This document shows positions 1-8,177 of a stretch of 21,287 nt of DNA, piece after piece (positions within the stretch are counted from its first letter, which is position 1; the number at the start of each line of letters is the position of its first letter). A program made the translations under genes and the position numbers. Where the stretch lies: positions 1 to 21,287 of the IMG/VR virus record IMGVR_UViG_3300044491_001585; one strand, 5' to 3'. The stretch is from a virus. The notes under the pieces were generated by a model. That model was not told the origin of the DNA. It was given only the letters and a program-made list of their open reading frames with translations, and did not search any database.

Positions 1-2
1 CT

Positions 3-3000
3 AGTATTAATATCACAAACAGTTTTAGTTTTGAAGGCGCAACTCCAGATGGTTTTGAAACTACTCTTACAGTAGCAGATCCAACAGCAGATAGAACAAT
101 TACACTGCCTGATGTTACAGGTTACGCTGCTATATTACAAAGTGATCCTGGCACTACCCTTATTACAGCAACCGTGGCAGAACTTAACTATGTTGATGGT
201 GTCACAAGTAATATCCAAACACAGATTGATAATATCAGTAGTAGTTTTACACTAGCAGCAGACAGTGGCACAAACGATACATTTACAACAGGACAAACAC
301 TTACTATTGCTGGTGGTACAGGTATTGATACTACTGTTAGCGACAACAATATAAGCATTGCTATTGATAGCACAGTCGCTACACTTACTGGTACACAAAC
401 ATTAACAAACAAGACAATCACATCGCCTACTATTAGTAATCCAACACTAACAGGCACATACACATTTACATCAGATGCAACTTCAACGCCTGCAATGACA
501 TTAACAGCAAACAGCCTTAATGATGGTGTAGGCGCTCTAAGAATCGACGGATCACAAGCAGATATATTCCTGAACCCATCCACTGCTACACACACCACTA
601 TAACTTTTGCAGTTAACGATGATCAGCGTCTTGCCTTTGGCATGGACAACAACAGTGATTTCTATATCACACGAAGAACAAGTAGTACTTGGTATGATGA
701 TACTTTTGTATTAGATAGAGATACTGGTTTACTCAGTTTAGGATATGGCGCAACTGTTGCTGGTACATTAACTTATTCAACACTTAATGACGGCACTACT
801 ACGCTAACATCAACAGTTGCAGAACTCAACTATGTAGATGGTGTAACCAGTAATATTCAAACACAGATAGATGCTAAAACAAATAACACTGGCACAGTGA
901 CCAGTGTTGCTGGCACTGGCACAGTAAACGGACTTACACTATCTGGTACTGTAACTTCTAGTGGTAGTTTAACACTTGGTGGTACATTTAGTGCAACTGT
1001 AAGCGAGATAAGTGACTTAACAGCAACAGCGGCTGAACTAAATGTGTTAGATGGTATACCTGGTACACTTACAGCAACAGAATTAGGATATGTAGACGGC
1101 GTAACTAGTGCTATTCAAACACAACTAGATGCTAAACTTGCTCTTGCAGGTGGCACAATGAGCGGTGCTATTGCAATGGGCACTAATAAAATTACAGGCA
1201 TGGGCGATCCTACTGCAAACCAAGACGCAGCAACAAAAGCATATGTCGACACACAAACTTCAAGTATTGTAACCACTACAGACATTGCTGGTGATTCAGG
1301 CACCGACACTGTAACATTGGGTAGTGATACACTTACCTTTAGTGGTACTGCTAACGAAATTACAACTGCAGTTACAAACAACACAGTAACTATTAGTTTA
1401 CCAGATGACATCACTATTGGTAGTGACTTGACTGTTACAGGTAACTTGACTGTAAATGGTACAACCACAACAATCAGCACCACAAACAGTGTAGTAAGTG
1501 ACAGTCTAATAGAACTAAACACAGGTGCGACAAGCAATGCAAATGACTTGGGCATTGTTATGGAACGCGGTAGTACAGGTGATAATGCAATTTTTGCCTG
1601 GGATGAGAGTGCTGATGCATTTGTTATGGGTACAACTACTGCCACAGGTGAAAGTACTGGTGACCTTACTATTACAAACGGCGAACTTAGACTAGATACA
1701 CTACGCATTGACCAAAGCGGAGCTGGTTTGCGTATGACAAATGTTGGTGCGTTTGACAATGATGGTAGCGACAACTTTCGCATTTTTGCTACCAATGATT
1801 TACAACTTAAAGCAAATGGTGATTCAGGTGGCGGTTTAAGTATTGATGTCACAAATAATGATGTTACTATTGACAATGATTTGCGTGTTAGTGCTGGTCA
1901 GTTCTACTACGGTGGAACAGCAGTTACTAGTACAGCAGCAGAACTCAACATACTTGATGGTGTAACTAGTACAGCAACAGAACTTAACTTGCTGGATGGT
2001 GTTACAGGTACATTAGTTACAGAAGCAGGCACACAAACATTAACAAACAAAACACTTACAAATCCTACTATTAATGCATTTAGTGGTACTGGCAATGGTA
2101 GTATTACTGGTACACTAAGCATTGTTACCACAACAACAGATGATAGTTTGTTAATAACCACCACTGAAGATTCAAGCAGTGCAGCACCTGTGCTTACACT
2201 AAAAAGAAACAGTAGCAGTGTTGCAGACGCAGATTACCTAGGACAAATAAAGTTTAAGGGTGAAAATGACGCTGACCAAGAAGTTATATATGCTAAAATT
2301 ACTGCTAAAATTTTAGATGCAACTGATGGTACTGAAGATGGTATTATAGAAATTGCACATAAAAAAGCAGGCAGTAATAACATCAGTGCAAGATTTAGAA
2401 GTGATAGTTTACAATTAATAAATGGAACCCAACTTACTGTTGACGGCACATCAACATTTAACGGAATAACAGTCAATGCTTCACAAACTATCAATATGGG
2501 ATCTAACCGTATTACAAGTGTTGCAGATCCTGTGGGTAACCAAGATGCGGCTACCAAAGCATATGTTGATAGTCAAGTAAGCAGTGTTCCAACAGGTGAT
2601 ATTACAGCGGTTAATATTACAGCAGGAACAGGCTTGTCAGGCACAGTATCTACAGCAAGTGGTGATCATACCCAAACACTTAGTATTGATAGCACAGTTG
2701 CTACGCTGACAGGATCGCAAACACTAACAAATAAAACACTTACTGCTCCAGTTATTGGTACTATTAGCAATACTGGCACATTAACGCTTCCAACTAGTAC
2801 AGGTACTGTTGCACTAACAAGTGACATACCAACTAATAATAATCAACTTACAAACGGTGCTGGCTACATCACAGGTTATACAGTAACAGAGAGCGATGTT
2901 ACAACACACCAAGCAGCATTAAGTATTACTGAAAGTCAAATCAGTGATTTAGGTGCATATGCTACACTAGCAAGTCCGACACTTACTGGCACGCCGGCAG

Positions 3001-3851
3001 CGCCAACAGCAACAGCAGGTACCAATACAACACAAATAGCAACAACAGCATTTGTTAGCACCGCAGTAGCAAACATAGTTGACAGTGCGCCAGCAGCATT
3101 GGATACACTAAATGAACTTGCTGCAGCACTGGGAGATGATGCTAACTTTGCTACTACAACAGCAACAAGTCTAGGTGAAAAACTTGTTAAAGCAAGTAAT
3201 CTAAGTGATCTAACAGATGCAGCAACAGCAAGAACAAATCTCGGACTTGGTACTGCAGCAACTACTGCATCAACAGCATATGCAACTGCAGCACAGGGGT
3301 CAACAGCAGATAGTGCTACACAGCCTGGTGATAACGTTAGCACACTTACTAATGATAGTGGATACATTACAGCAAGTACAACAGATACACTAACAAACAA
3401 AACACTTACTAGCCCTCAAGTTAACACAAATATAGATTTACTAGCACAAGCAGATTTAAGATTTTATGATAGCGATGACAGTAACTATGTAGGATTTCAA
3501 GCACCTGCAACTGCAACTGGAAACATACTTTGGACACTACCAGGTAGTGATGGTACTGAAGGACAAGTACTTAGTACCAATGGCGGCGGCACACTTGCTT
3601 GGGAAGATCCAGGCTCAGGTGGCGGATCAGGGTCTAGTTATCCAAATAGTACATTTAGTACTGTACCAGGCACAAACGGTGACTTTGATTTAAGTTATAA
3701 TGTTGGTCAAACAACACAGGAAACACCGTTTGAAACTGGTGGTACTGATGCATTTGGTGTTAACTTGGGTAGTGTGTTTAGTTTAATGGATCCAATCGGA
3801 TCAATAGAAAGCATCGACTATGGTGATAGCGAAGCATATGTGGGCGCATAA
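3..3851 (+). CDS. Giant repetitive tail-fibre-like virion protein, 5' end missing (partial)
   Basis: The reading frame is already open at base 3 and runs to TAA at 3849-3851, so the gene starts upstream of the window. The GTG at 174 lies inside a repeat (TVAELNYVDG) and is not a credible start. At least 1282 residues are present, rich in Thr, Ser, Asn and Gly with almost no Cys. Short units recur: AELNYVDGVTS-type (177, 819, 1026, 1074, 1935, 1971), QTLTNKTLT (about 399, 2031, 2715, 3390) and DAATKAYVD (about 1230, 2547). This is the pattern of long beta-rich fibre or whisker proteins in marine T4-like phages; a role in host contact is inferred. A Gly/Ser linker near 3615 precedes a distinct C-terminal segment containing MDPIGS and ending in AYVGA. 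A paralogue follows immediately and shares two modules. Receptor and exact virion position cannot be told. Confidence 0.8.
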   Translation, partial: SINITNSFSFEGATPDGFETTLTVADPTADRTITLPDVTGYAAILQSDPGTTLITATVAELNYVDGVTSNIQTQIDNISSSFTLAADSGTNDTFTTGQTLTIAGGTGIDTTVSDNNISIAIDSTVATLTGTQTLTNKTITSPTISNPTLTGTYTFTSDATSTPAMTLTANSLNDGVGALRIDGSQADIFLNPSTATHTTITFAVNDDQRLAFGMDNNSDFYITRRTSSTWYDDTFVLDRDTGLLSLGYGATVAGTLTYSTLNDGTTTLTSTVAELNYVDGVTSNIQTQIDAKTNNTGTVTSVAGTGTVNGLTLSGTVTSSGSLTLGGTFSATVSEISDLTATAAELNVLDGIPGTLTATELGYVDGVTSAIQTQLDAKLALAGGTMSGAIAMGTNKITGMGDPTANQDAATKAYVDTQTSSIVTTTDIAGDSGTDTVTLGSDTLTFSGTANEITTAVTNNTVTISLPDDITIGSDLTVTGNLTVNGTTTTISTTNSVVSDSLIELNTGATSNANDLGIVMERGSTGDNAIFAWDESADAFVMGTTTATGESTGDLTITNGELRLDTLRIDQSGAGLRMTNVGAFDNDGSDNFRIFATNDLQLKANGDSGGGLSIDVTNNDVTIDNDLRVSAGQFYYGGTAVTSTAAELNILDGVTSTATELNLLDGVTGTLVTEAGTQTLTNKTLTNPTINAFSGTGNGSITGTLSIVTTTTDDSLLITTTEDSSSAAPVLTLKRNSSSVADADYLGQIKFKGENDADQEVIYAKITAKILDATDGTEDGIIEIAHKKAGSNNISARFRSDSLQLINGTQLTVDGTSTFNGITVNASQTINMGSNRITSVADPVGNQDAATKAYVDSQVSSVPTGDITAVNITAGTGLSGTVSTASGDHTQTLSIDSTVATLTGSQTLTNKTLTAPVIGTISNTGTLTLPTSTGTVALTSDIPTNNNQLTNGAGYITGYTVTESDVTTHQAALSITESQISDLGAYATLASPTLTGTPAAPTATAGTNTTQIATTAFVSTAVANIVDSAPAALDTLNELAAALGDDANFATTTATSLGEKLVKASNLSDLTDAATARTNLGLGTAATTASTAYATAAQGSTADSATQPGDNVSTLTNDSGYITASTTDTLTNKTLTSPQVNTNIDLLAQADLRFYDSDDSNYVGFQAPATATGNILWTLPGSDGTEGQVLSTNGGGTLAWEDPGSGGGSGSSYPNSTFSTVPGTNGDFDLSYNVGQTTQETPFETGGTDAFGVNLGSVFSLMDPIGSIESIDYGDSEAYVGA
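1443..1673 (+). repeat. 77-residue fibre module, copy in first fibre gene
   Basis: This stretch encodes a module running from NLTVNGTTTT to STGDLTI, with ELN, ERGSTGDNA, WDESAD and GTTTATG inside. The second fibre gene has a copy of exactly the same length at 5486-5716. A hand alignment gives about 18 residue differences in 77. Confidence 0.85.
2676..2876 (+). repeat. 67-residue fibre module, copy in first fibre gene
   Basis: The module runs from TLSIDSTVATLTG to TNGAGYITG. It matches 5996-6196 in the second fibre gene at 63 of 67 residues by hand count, while the two DNA copies differ at many third codon positions. Confidence 0.9.
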
Positions 3852-3854
3852 ATA
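3848..3854 (+). promoter_or_regulatory. T4-type late promoter before the second fibre gene
   Basis: ATAAATA overlaps the stop codon of the first fibre gene and lies 20 nt before the next ATG (3875), with a Shine-Dalgarno sequence TAGGAGTT at 3862-3869 between them. It matches the T4 late -10 element TATAAATA, which is read by the phage gp55-type sigma factor. Its recurrence at other operon starts here supports it. Confidence 0.65.
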
Positions 3855-3874
3855 TAGAGTTATAGGAGTTTAAG

Positions 3875-6800
3875 ATGCCAACAACCGTACAATTTAGAAG
3901 AGGCACAACAGCACAAAACGATGCATTTACAGGTGCAGCCGGCGAGCTTAGTATTGATACTAATAAGAATTCTATCAGAGTTCACGACAATAGCACAGCA
4001 GGCGGTATAGAAATTGCAAACGTAAGTGCTACACAAACTCTTACAAACAAGACATTAACTGCGCCTAACCTAACAAGTCCAACTATTAGCGGTATTGCTA
4101 TTGCAGAGTATATTAGCGATACGGTTGGAGCAATGGTTAGTAGCAATACTGAATCGGGTATTAGTGTAACCTATCAAGATGCAGATAATACTTTAGACTT
4201 TGATGTTGGTGATTTTACAATAACTCTAGGCGGAGATTTAACAGGATCTGCTACTATTACAAACCTTGGCAGTGCTACACTAACAGCAACCATTATAGAT
4301 GACTCACACAATCATATTATTAGTAATGTTGATGGACTTCAAACAGCATTAGATGCTAAGTTGGCACTAGCAGGCGGTACAATGTCTGGTAATATTGCTA
4401 TGGGCTCTAATAGCATTACTGGATTGGCTGATCCTTCATCAAATCAAGATGCTGCAACAAAGGCATATGTTGACAGCGGTTTAAGTAGTCTAAGTAGTAC
4501 AACTCTTACTGAAGGAAATAGTACACTAGTTGTTGCTGATAGTGGCACTGGAACTATTACAGCAACTATTGACGGTGCAACACATAGTACATTTGCTGCC
4601 GCTGGTATTACACTTGCACAAGGTGAGTTTATTGGAGATGTTACTGGTAATGCTGACACAGCAGATGCATGGAGTACAGCTCGTACACTAAGTTTAACAG
4701 GTGCAGTTACAGGTAGTGCAAGCATTGACGGTAGTGGTAACGTATCACTAGCAACAACAGCCACAAGCGATCCAGTTATTACTCTAACAGGTGCAGTTAC
4801 TGGTTCTGGCACAATGACCAACTTAGGTAACGTAAGTATCGCAACAACAGCAACAGCAGATCCAACATTAACTTTATCTGGTGATGCAAGTGGTTCTGCA
4901 ACATTTACTAACCTAGGTAACGCTACATTAACTGTAACCGTTGCTGATGACAGCCACAATCATATCATTGGTAACGTAGATGGACTTCAAACAGCATTAG
5001 ATGCTAAGTTGGCACTAGCAGGCGGTACAATGTCTGGTAATATTGCAATGGGCACAAATGCTATTACTGGAATGGCAGATCCAAGTAGTGCGCAAGATGC
5101 TGCTACTAAGGCTTATGTTGACAGTGGACTTAGTAGTCTAAGTAGTACCACACTAACTGAAGGCAACACTACCATTGTTGTTGCAGATAGTGGAACTGGA
5201 ACTGTTACAGTTACAGTAGATGGTTCAACACATAGTACATTTGCTGCAGCGGGTATAACCCTTGCACAAGGTGCATTTGTTGGCGATGTGACAGGCGATG
5301 TGACAGGAAACGCAGATACTGCTACTGCACTTGAGACTGCAAGAACAATTGCAGGTAATAGCTTTGATGGTACTGCGAATATAACAATAGCAAGTACACA
5401 ACTAAGTGATACTGCAGATCTTGCACGGTTAGCTGCTCCGGCTTTTACAGGTACAGCAACTGGTGTAAACTTAACACTAAGTGGTGATCTTACTGTAAAT
5501 GGTACAACAACTACACTAGCAACTACAAATACTGTGATTAGTGATAATTTAATTGAACTCAATAATGGTGCAGGCTCAAATGCCAATGATAGTGGTATTG
5601 TTATTGAAAGAGGAAGTACAGGCGATAATGCATTTATGGGGTGGGATGAAAGTGCTGATAAATTTATAGTAGGCACAACCACTGCCACAGGTGCAAGTAC
5701 AGGCAACCTAACAATTAGTAGCGGAACACTAGTGGCAAACACATTTGAAGGTGCTCTAAGTGGAAACGCAACAACTGCCACTGCATTGGCAACTGGTAGA
5801 ACAATTAGTCTTACAGGTGATGTGACTGGAACCAGTGGCTCATTTGATGGAAGTGGCAATGTAAGTATATCAGCAACTATTGCTGCAAACAGTGTTGCAC
5901 TAGGTACAGATACTACAGGAAACTATGTTGGTACAATTACTGGAGGTACTGGTATATCATCAAGTGGTGCAACCACAGGTGAAGGTGTTGCACATACCTT
6001 GTCAATTGACAGTACAGTTGCAACACTAACTGGGTCACAAACACTCACAAACAAAACACTTACTAGTCCAGTTATTAGTACTATTAGTAATACTGGAACA
6101 CTAACACTTCCTACTAGTACTGGCACCGTTGCACTCACCAGTGATATTCCTACAAACAACAACCAATTGACGAATGGTGCTGGTTACACTACAAACACTG
6201 GTGATATAACTGGTGTAACTGCTGGTACTGGTTTAAGTGGTGGAGGATCAAGTGGATCAGTGACACTGAATGTAGATTTATCAGAACTGACTGATATGAC
6301 TGCAGGTATGGTAGGCACTGATGAATTTATAGTACTAGATGCCAGTGCAGATAGACGCAAAGCGGCAAACGAAATTGGATTAAGCATTTTTAGTAATGAT
6401 GCTGGTTTTACTACAAATACTGGGGATATTACAAATGTTAGTGTAAGTGGCAATGGACTATCGGGTGGTGGTGCAAGTGGTAGTGTTACAATTACAAGTA
6501 ATGCTACAAATTCTAACTCAGGATCAACTATTGTATTCCGTGATGGCAGTGGCAACTTCAGTGCTGGCGTTATTACAGCAACAACTACTGCAGCACGATA
6601 CGCTGACTTGGCAGAACGTTATACAGCAGATGCAGATTATGAGCCAGGCACAGTGTTAGTATTTGGCGGTGAAGCAGAAGTTACACAATGCACAAGCAAG
6701 TATGATAAACGTATTGCTGGTATTGTTAGTACAGATCCTGCTTTTCTAATGAACGAAAGTTTAGAAGATGGTGTCAGTGTTGGTCTTGTAGGAAGACTAC

Positions 6801-6982
6801 CATGTAAAGTTGTTGGCGAAGTACGCAAAGGCGACTTAATGGTCTCTAGTGATACAGCAGGACACGCAGAAGCATGGCGTGATGAAAGCAATCCTCCTGC
6901 AGGCAGTGTTATCGGTAAAGCACTGGAAAACAAAACAGGCGCCGGCGCAGACGTAATAGAAGTTGTTGTAGGTAAGATCTAA
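3875..6982 (+). CDS. Giant tail-fibre-like virion protein with C-terminal YADLAERY domain
   Basis: This 1035-residue protein is preceded by a good Shine-Dalgarno sequence. The N-terminus (about residues 1-50; QFRRGTT, GELSIDT, RVHDN, GGIEIA) resembles the start of many phage fibre proteins, where it probably attaches to the virion. The middle is made of fibre repeats: a roughly 135-residue unit present twice (from residues 142 and 358) and two modules shared with the upstream paralogue. From about residue 907 the composition changes to a compact globular domain (YADLAERYTAD, YEPGTVLVFGG, RIAGIVSTDPA, GRLPCKV, GSVIGKALE, EVVVGKI). This end is common in marine phage fibre-like proteins and faintly recalls the Peptidase_G2 or intramolecular-chaperone tips of other fibres; no catalytic residues are assigned. 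Host adhesion is inferred. Confidence 0.8.
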   Translation: MPTTVQFRRGTTAQNDAFTGAAGELSIDTNKNSIRVHDNSTAGGIEIANVSATQTLTNKTLTAPNLTSPTISGIAIAEYISDTVGAMVSSNTESGISVTYQDADNTLDFDVGDFTITLGGDLTGSATITNLGSATLTATIIDDSHNHIISNVDGLQTALDAKLALAGGTMSGNIAMGSNSITGLADPSSNQDAATKAYVDSGLSSLSSTTLTEGNSTLVVADSGTGTITATIDGATHSTFAAAGITLAQGEFIGDVTGNADTADAWSTARTLSLTGAVTGSASIDGSGNVSLATTATSDPVITLTGAVTGSGTMTNLGNVSIATTATADPTLTLSGDASGSATFTNLGNATLTVTVADDSHNHIIGNVDGLQTALDAKLALAGGTMSGNIAMGTNAITGMADPSSAQDAATKAYVDSGLSSLSSTTLTEGNTTIVVADSGTGTVTVTVDGSTHSTFAAAGITLAQGAFVGDVTGDVTGNADTATALETARTIAGNSFDGTANITIASTQLSDTADLARLAAPAFTGTATGVNLTLSGDLTVNGTTTTLATTNTVISDNLIELNNGAGSNANDSGIVIERGSTGDNAFMGWDESADKFIVGTTTATGASTGNLTISSGTLVANTFEGALSGNATTATALATGRTISLTGDVTGTSGSFDGSGNVSISATIAANSVALGTDTTGNYVGTITGGTGISSSGATTGEGVAHTLSIDSTVATLTGSQTLTNKTLTSPVISTISNTGTLTLPTSTGTVALTSDIPTNNNQLTNGAGYTTNTGDITGVTAGTGLSGGGSSGSVTLNVDLSELTDMTAGMVGTDEFIVLDASADRRKAANEIGLSIFSNDAGFTTNTGDITNVSVSGNGLSGGGASGSVTITSNATNSNSGSTIVFRDGSGNFSAGVITATTTAARYADLAERYTADADYEPGTVLVFGGEAEVTQCTSKYDKRIAGIVSTDPAFLMNESLEDGVSVGLVGRLPCKVVGEVRKGDLMVSSDTAGHAEAWRDESNPPAGSVIGKALENKTGAGADVIEVVVGKI
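4298..4690 (+). repeat. Internal fibre repeat, copy A (period 648 nt)
   Basis: This unit encodes about 130 residues from DDSHNHII to ARTL. Copy B begins exactly 648 nt later at 4946. Within the pair, 4331-4398 and 4979-5046 are identical for 68 nt. Confidence 0.9.
4946..5350 (+). repeat. Internal fibre repeat, copy B (period 648 nt)
   Basis: This is the second copy of the unit at 4298-4690, with a few substitutions and a short extra GDVTGDVTG duplication near 5282-5308 (gatgtgacaggc repeated). The long identical DNA core suggests recent duplication or gene conversion. Confidence 0.9.
5486..5716 (+). repeat. 77-residue fibre module, copy in second fibre gene
   Basis: This is the partner of 1443-1673, with the same length and order of motifs (DLTVNGTTTT, ERGSTGDNA, WDESAD, GTTTATG). 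Confidence 0.85.
5996..6196 (+). repeat. 67-residue fibre module, copy in second fibre gene
   Basis: This is the partner of 2676-2876: nearly identical as protein, diverged at synonymous positions as DNA. Confidence 0.9.
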
Positions 6983-6983
6983 C

Positions 6984-7730
6984 ATGTCCCAGGGTCGGTT
7001 TTATACCGCAGACTACTTGGGAGAGATGGTAAGCGCAAATACTAGTTGGAAAACACGCAACGATCCAGACAGCATGACCTGGGTTGAGAAAACTATTCTC
7101 AATGATGAACATGACGGCGTTGCACATGTTATTGGCAACAGCAAATCCAGAGACAAGTTCGATCTACGCTTACTTAAAGGTCAGACGGGTGGCGCTCGAG
7201 GTGTTCGCAGTGTAGGACAAAGTTATGGATGTAACTTGTTATATAAAGACTTTAATCCAACATTTTTAATAGCCACAAACAAAGATATTTGCGCAGACAT
7301 TGCTGCTAGTGGCTATGGTGAAGATAATATTGTATACAGTAATGTTAAAAACATACTAGCACATCCAGGCAGTTTTCACTTATATCCGCAAATGTTTACT
7401 GCAAGCATAGGCACCCTTGCACTGCGTCTTGCATGTGCAGATGGACACAAGCAAGTGTTTATGGTGGGAATGACTTGCTATGATAAGGAAGATGACAACA
7501 TTTATATTGGCGAACATGCGGTATACAAGTCAGTAAATGTTGAAGGTGCAAATACAAAACTTATACAAGAAGCATGCAAAATATTTCTAACATACAGTGA
7601 TGTTGAATTTTACTATGTAGCAAAAGACATTGGATTAATGCCAGAAGCATATAACTGGACGCCCAATGTTAAAGAAATAACTTATACACAGTATTTTAAT
7701 CTAGCTGGCCTAGGCGCTATTGCACATTAA
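6984..7730 (+). CDS. Putative GT42/DUF115-like glycosyltransferase-type protein
   Basis: The 248-residue protein starts two bases after the stop of the second fibre gene, so it is probably translated from the same message. The layout suggests a Rossmann-like nucleotide-sugar-binding fold. There is an N-terminal VIGNSKSR (residues 49-56), then YGCNLLYKDF (81-90) followed by PTFLIATN, then TASIGTLALRLA (139-150) and a hydrophobic strand VFMVGMTCYD (158-167), with His178 beyond. Campylobacter-type sialyltransferases (GT42) and the DUF115/MAF family show the same order: AGNGPS, a CN-containing strand, a TSG helix, then a strand ending in GxDxY. The assignment comes from pattern memory, not a search; here Asp is displaced (GMTCYD). 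There is no signal peptide or membrane segment. It could glycosylate a fibre or host surface, or be an inactive relative. The 3' end overlaps the convergent Nudix gene by 21 nt. Confidence 0.5.
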   Translation: MSQGRFYTADYLGEMVSANTSWKTRNDPDSMTWVEKTILNDEHDGVAHVIGNSKSRDKFDLRLLKGQTGGARGVRSVGQSYGCNLLYKDFNPTFLIATNKDICADIAASGYGEDNIVYSNVKNILAHPGSFHLYPQMFTASIGTLALRLACADGHKQVFMVGMTCYDKEDDNIYIGEHAVYKSVNVEGANTKLIQEACKIFLTYSDVEFYYVAKDIGLMPEAYNWTPNVKEITYTQYFNLAGLGAIAH

Positions 7731-8177
7731 TTCTTCAACTGTTTTAATTTTATCAACAATCTCATCAATCTGAAATGTAGTAAACACACCAGGATGTAGA
7801 GGTTTGGGCCAAGCGTCTAGTTTACTCCAGGCATAGCCTTTGTGTTCATTGTTTAGTTTAGGGATAAATTCATCTTCTACTACACATACATAGGTACTGT
7901 ATGTAAAGTTATTTTTACTGTTAGTAAACTTTTCCACTGGAATAGTTTTTAGCACAAGCGGCATAAAGCCAATTTCTTCAACAATTTCACGCTGTAGTGC
8001 AGTGTATTCTGTTTCACCTGCTTCTACTTTGCCGCCAACAAACGCCCACATGTTATTATACCTGGCGCCATTGCGCAGTACAAACATATATCTACTTGTT
8101 GATTTGCTTAGAAATAACGCTCCAACACTACTGTTAGATAACGATGCTCCAGTCGCCTGCTCGATATTCGCCTTCAT
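7710..8177 (-). CDS. Nudix hydrolase
   Basis: The 155-residue protein carries a complete Nudix box at residues 49-71. It has the form G-x5-E-x7-REUxEExGU, seen as GGKVEAGE and REIVEEIGF, so the metal-binding glutamates are intact. The first strand (SVGALFLS) and FVLRNG before the box fit the fold. Members hydrolyse nucleoside diphosphates linked to another group; the substrate (oxidised dNTP, ADP-ribose, capped RNA or other) cannot be read from this sequence. The ATG at 8177 lies 44 nt inside the 3' end of gp15 on the same strand, and no later in-frame start keeps the first strand, so the overlap looks real. There is no strong Shine-Dalgarno sequence, which suggests translational coupling to gp15. 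Its 3' end overlaps the convergent gene 6984-7730. Confidence 0.9.
   Translation of the reverse strand: MKANIEQATGASLSNSSVGALFLSKSTSRYMFVLRNGARYNNMWAFVGGKVEAGETEYTALQREIVEEIGFMPLVLKTIPVEKFTNSKNNFTYSTYVCVVEDEFIPKLNNEHKGYAWSKLDAWPKPLHPGVFTTFQIDEIVDKIKTVEELMCNSA

Noticed and set aside
174-176. GTG as start of the first fibre gene
   Set aside because: The frame stays open to base 3 with fibre-like sequence (TVADPTADRTITLP), and the GTG lies inside a repeat unit without a ribosome site.
188-3400. Several long minus-strand open frames opposite the first fibre gene (for example 1115-1876)
   Set aside because: They are Val/Ala/Ser/Leu-rich reverse readings of the Thr/Ser/Asn repeat codons, with no motifs or ribosome sites. 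Similar shadows lie opposite the second fibre.
399-3420. Regularly recurring short DNA repeats in the fibre gene as a possible CRISPR array
   Set aside because: The repeats are in frame, degenerate, irregularly spaced and encode protein motifs.
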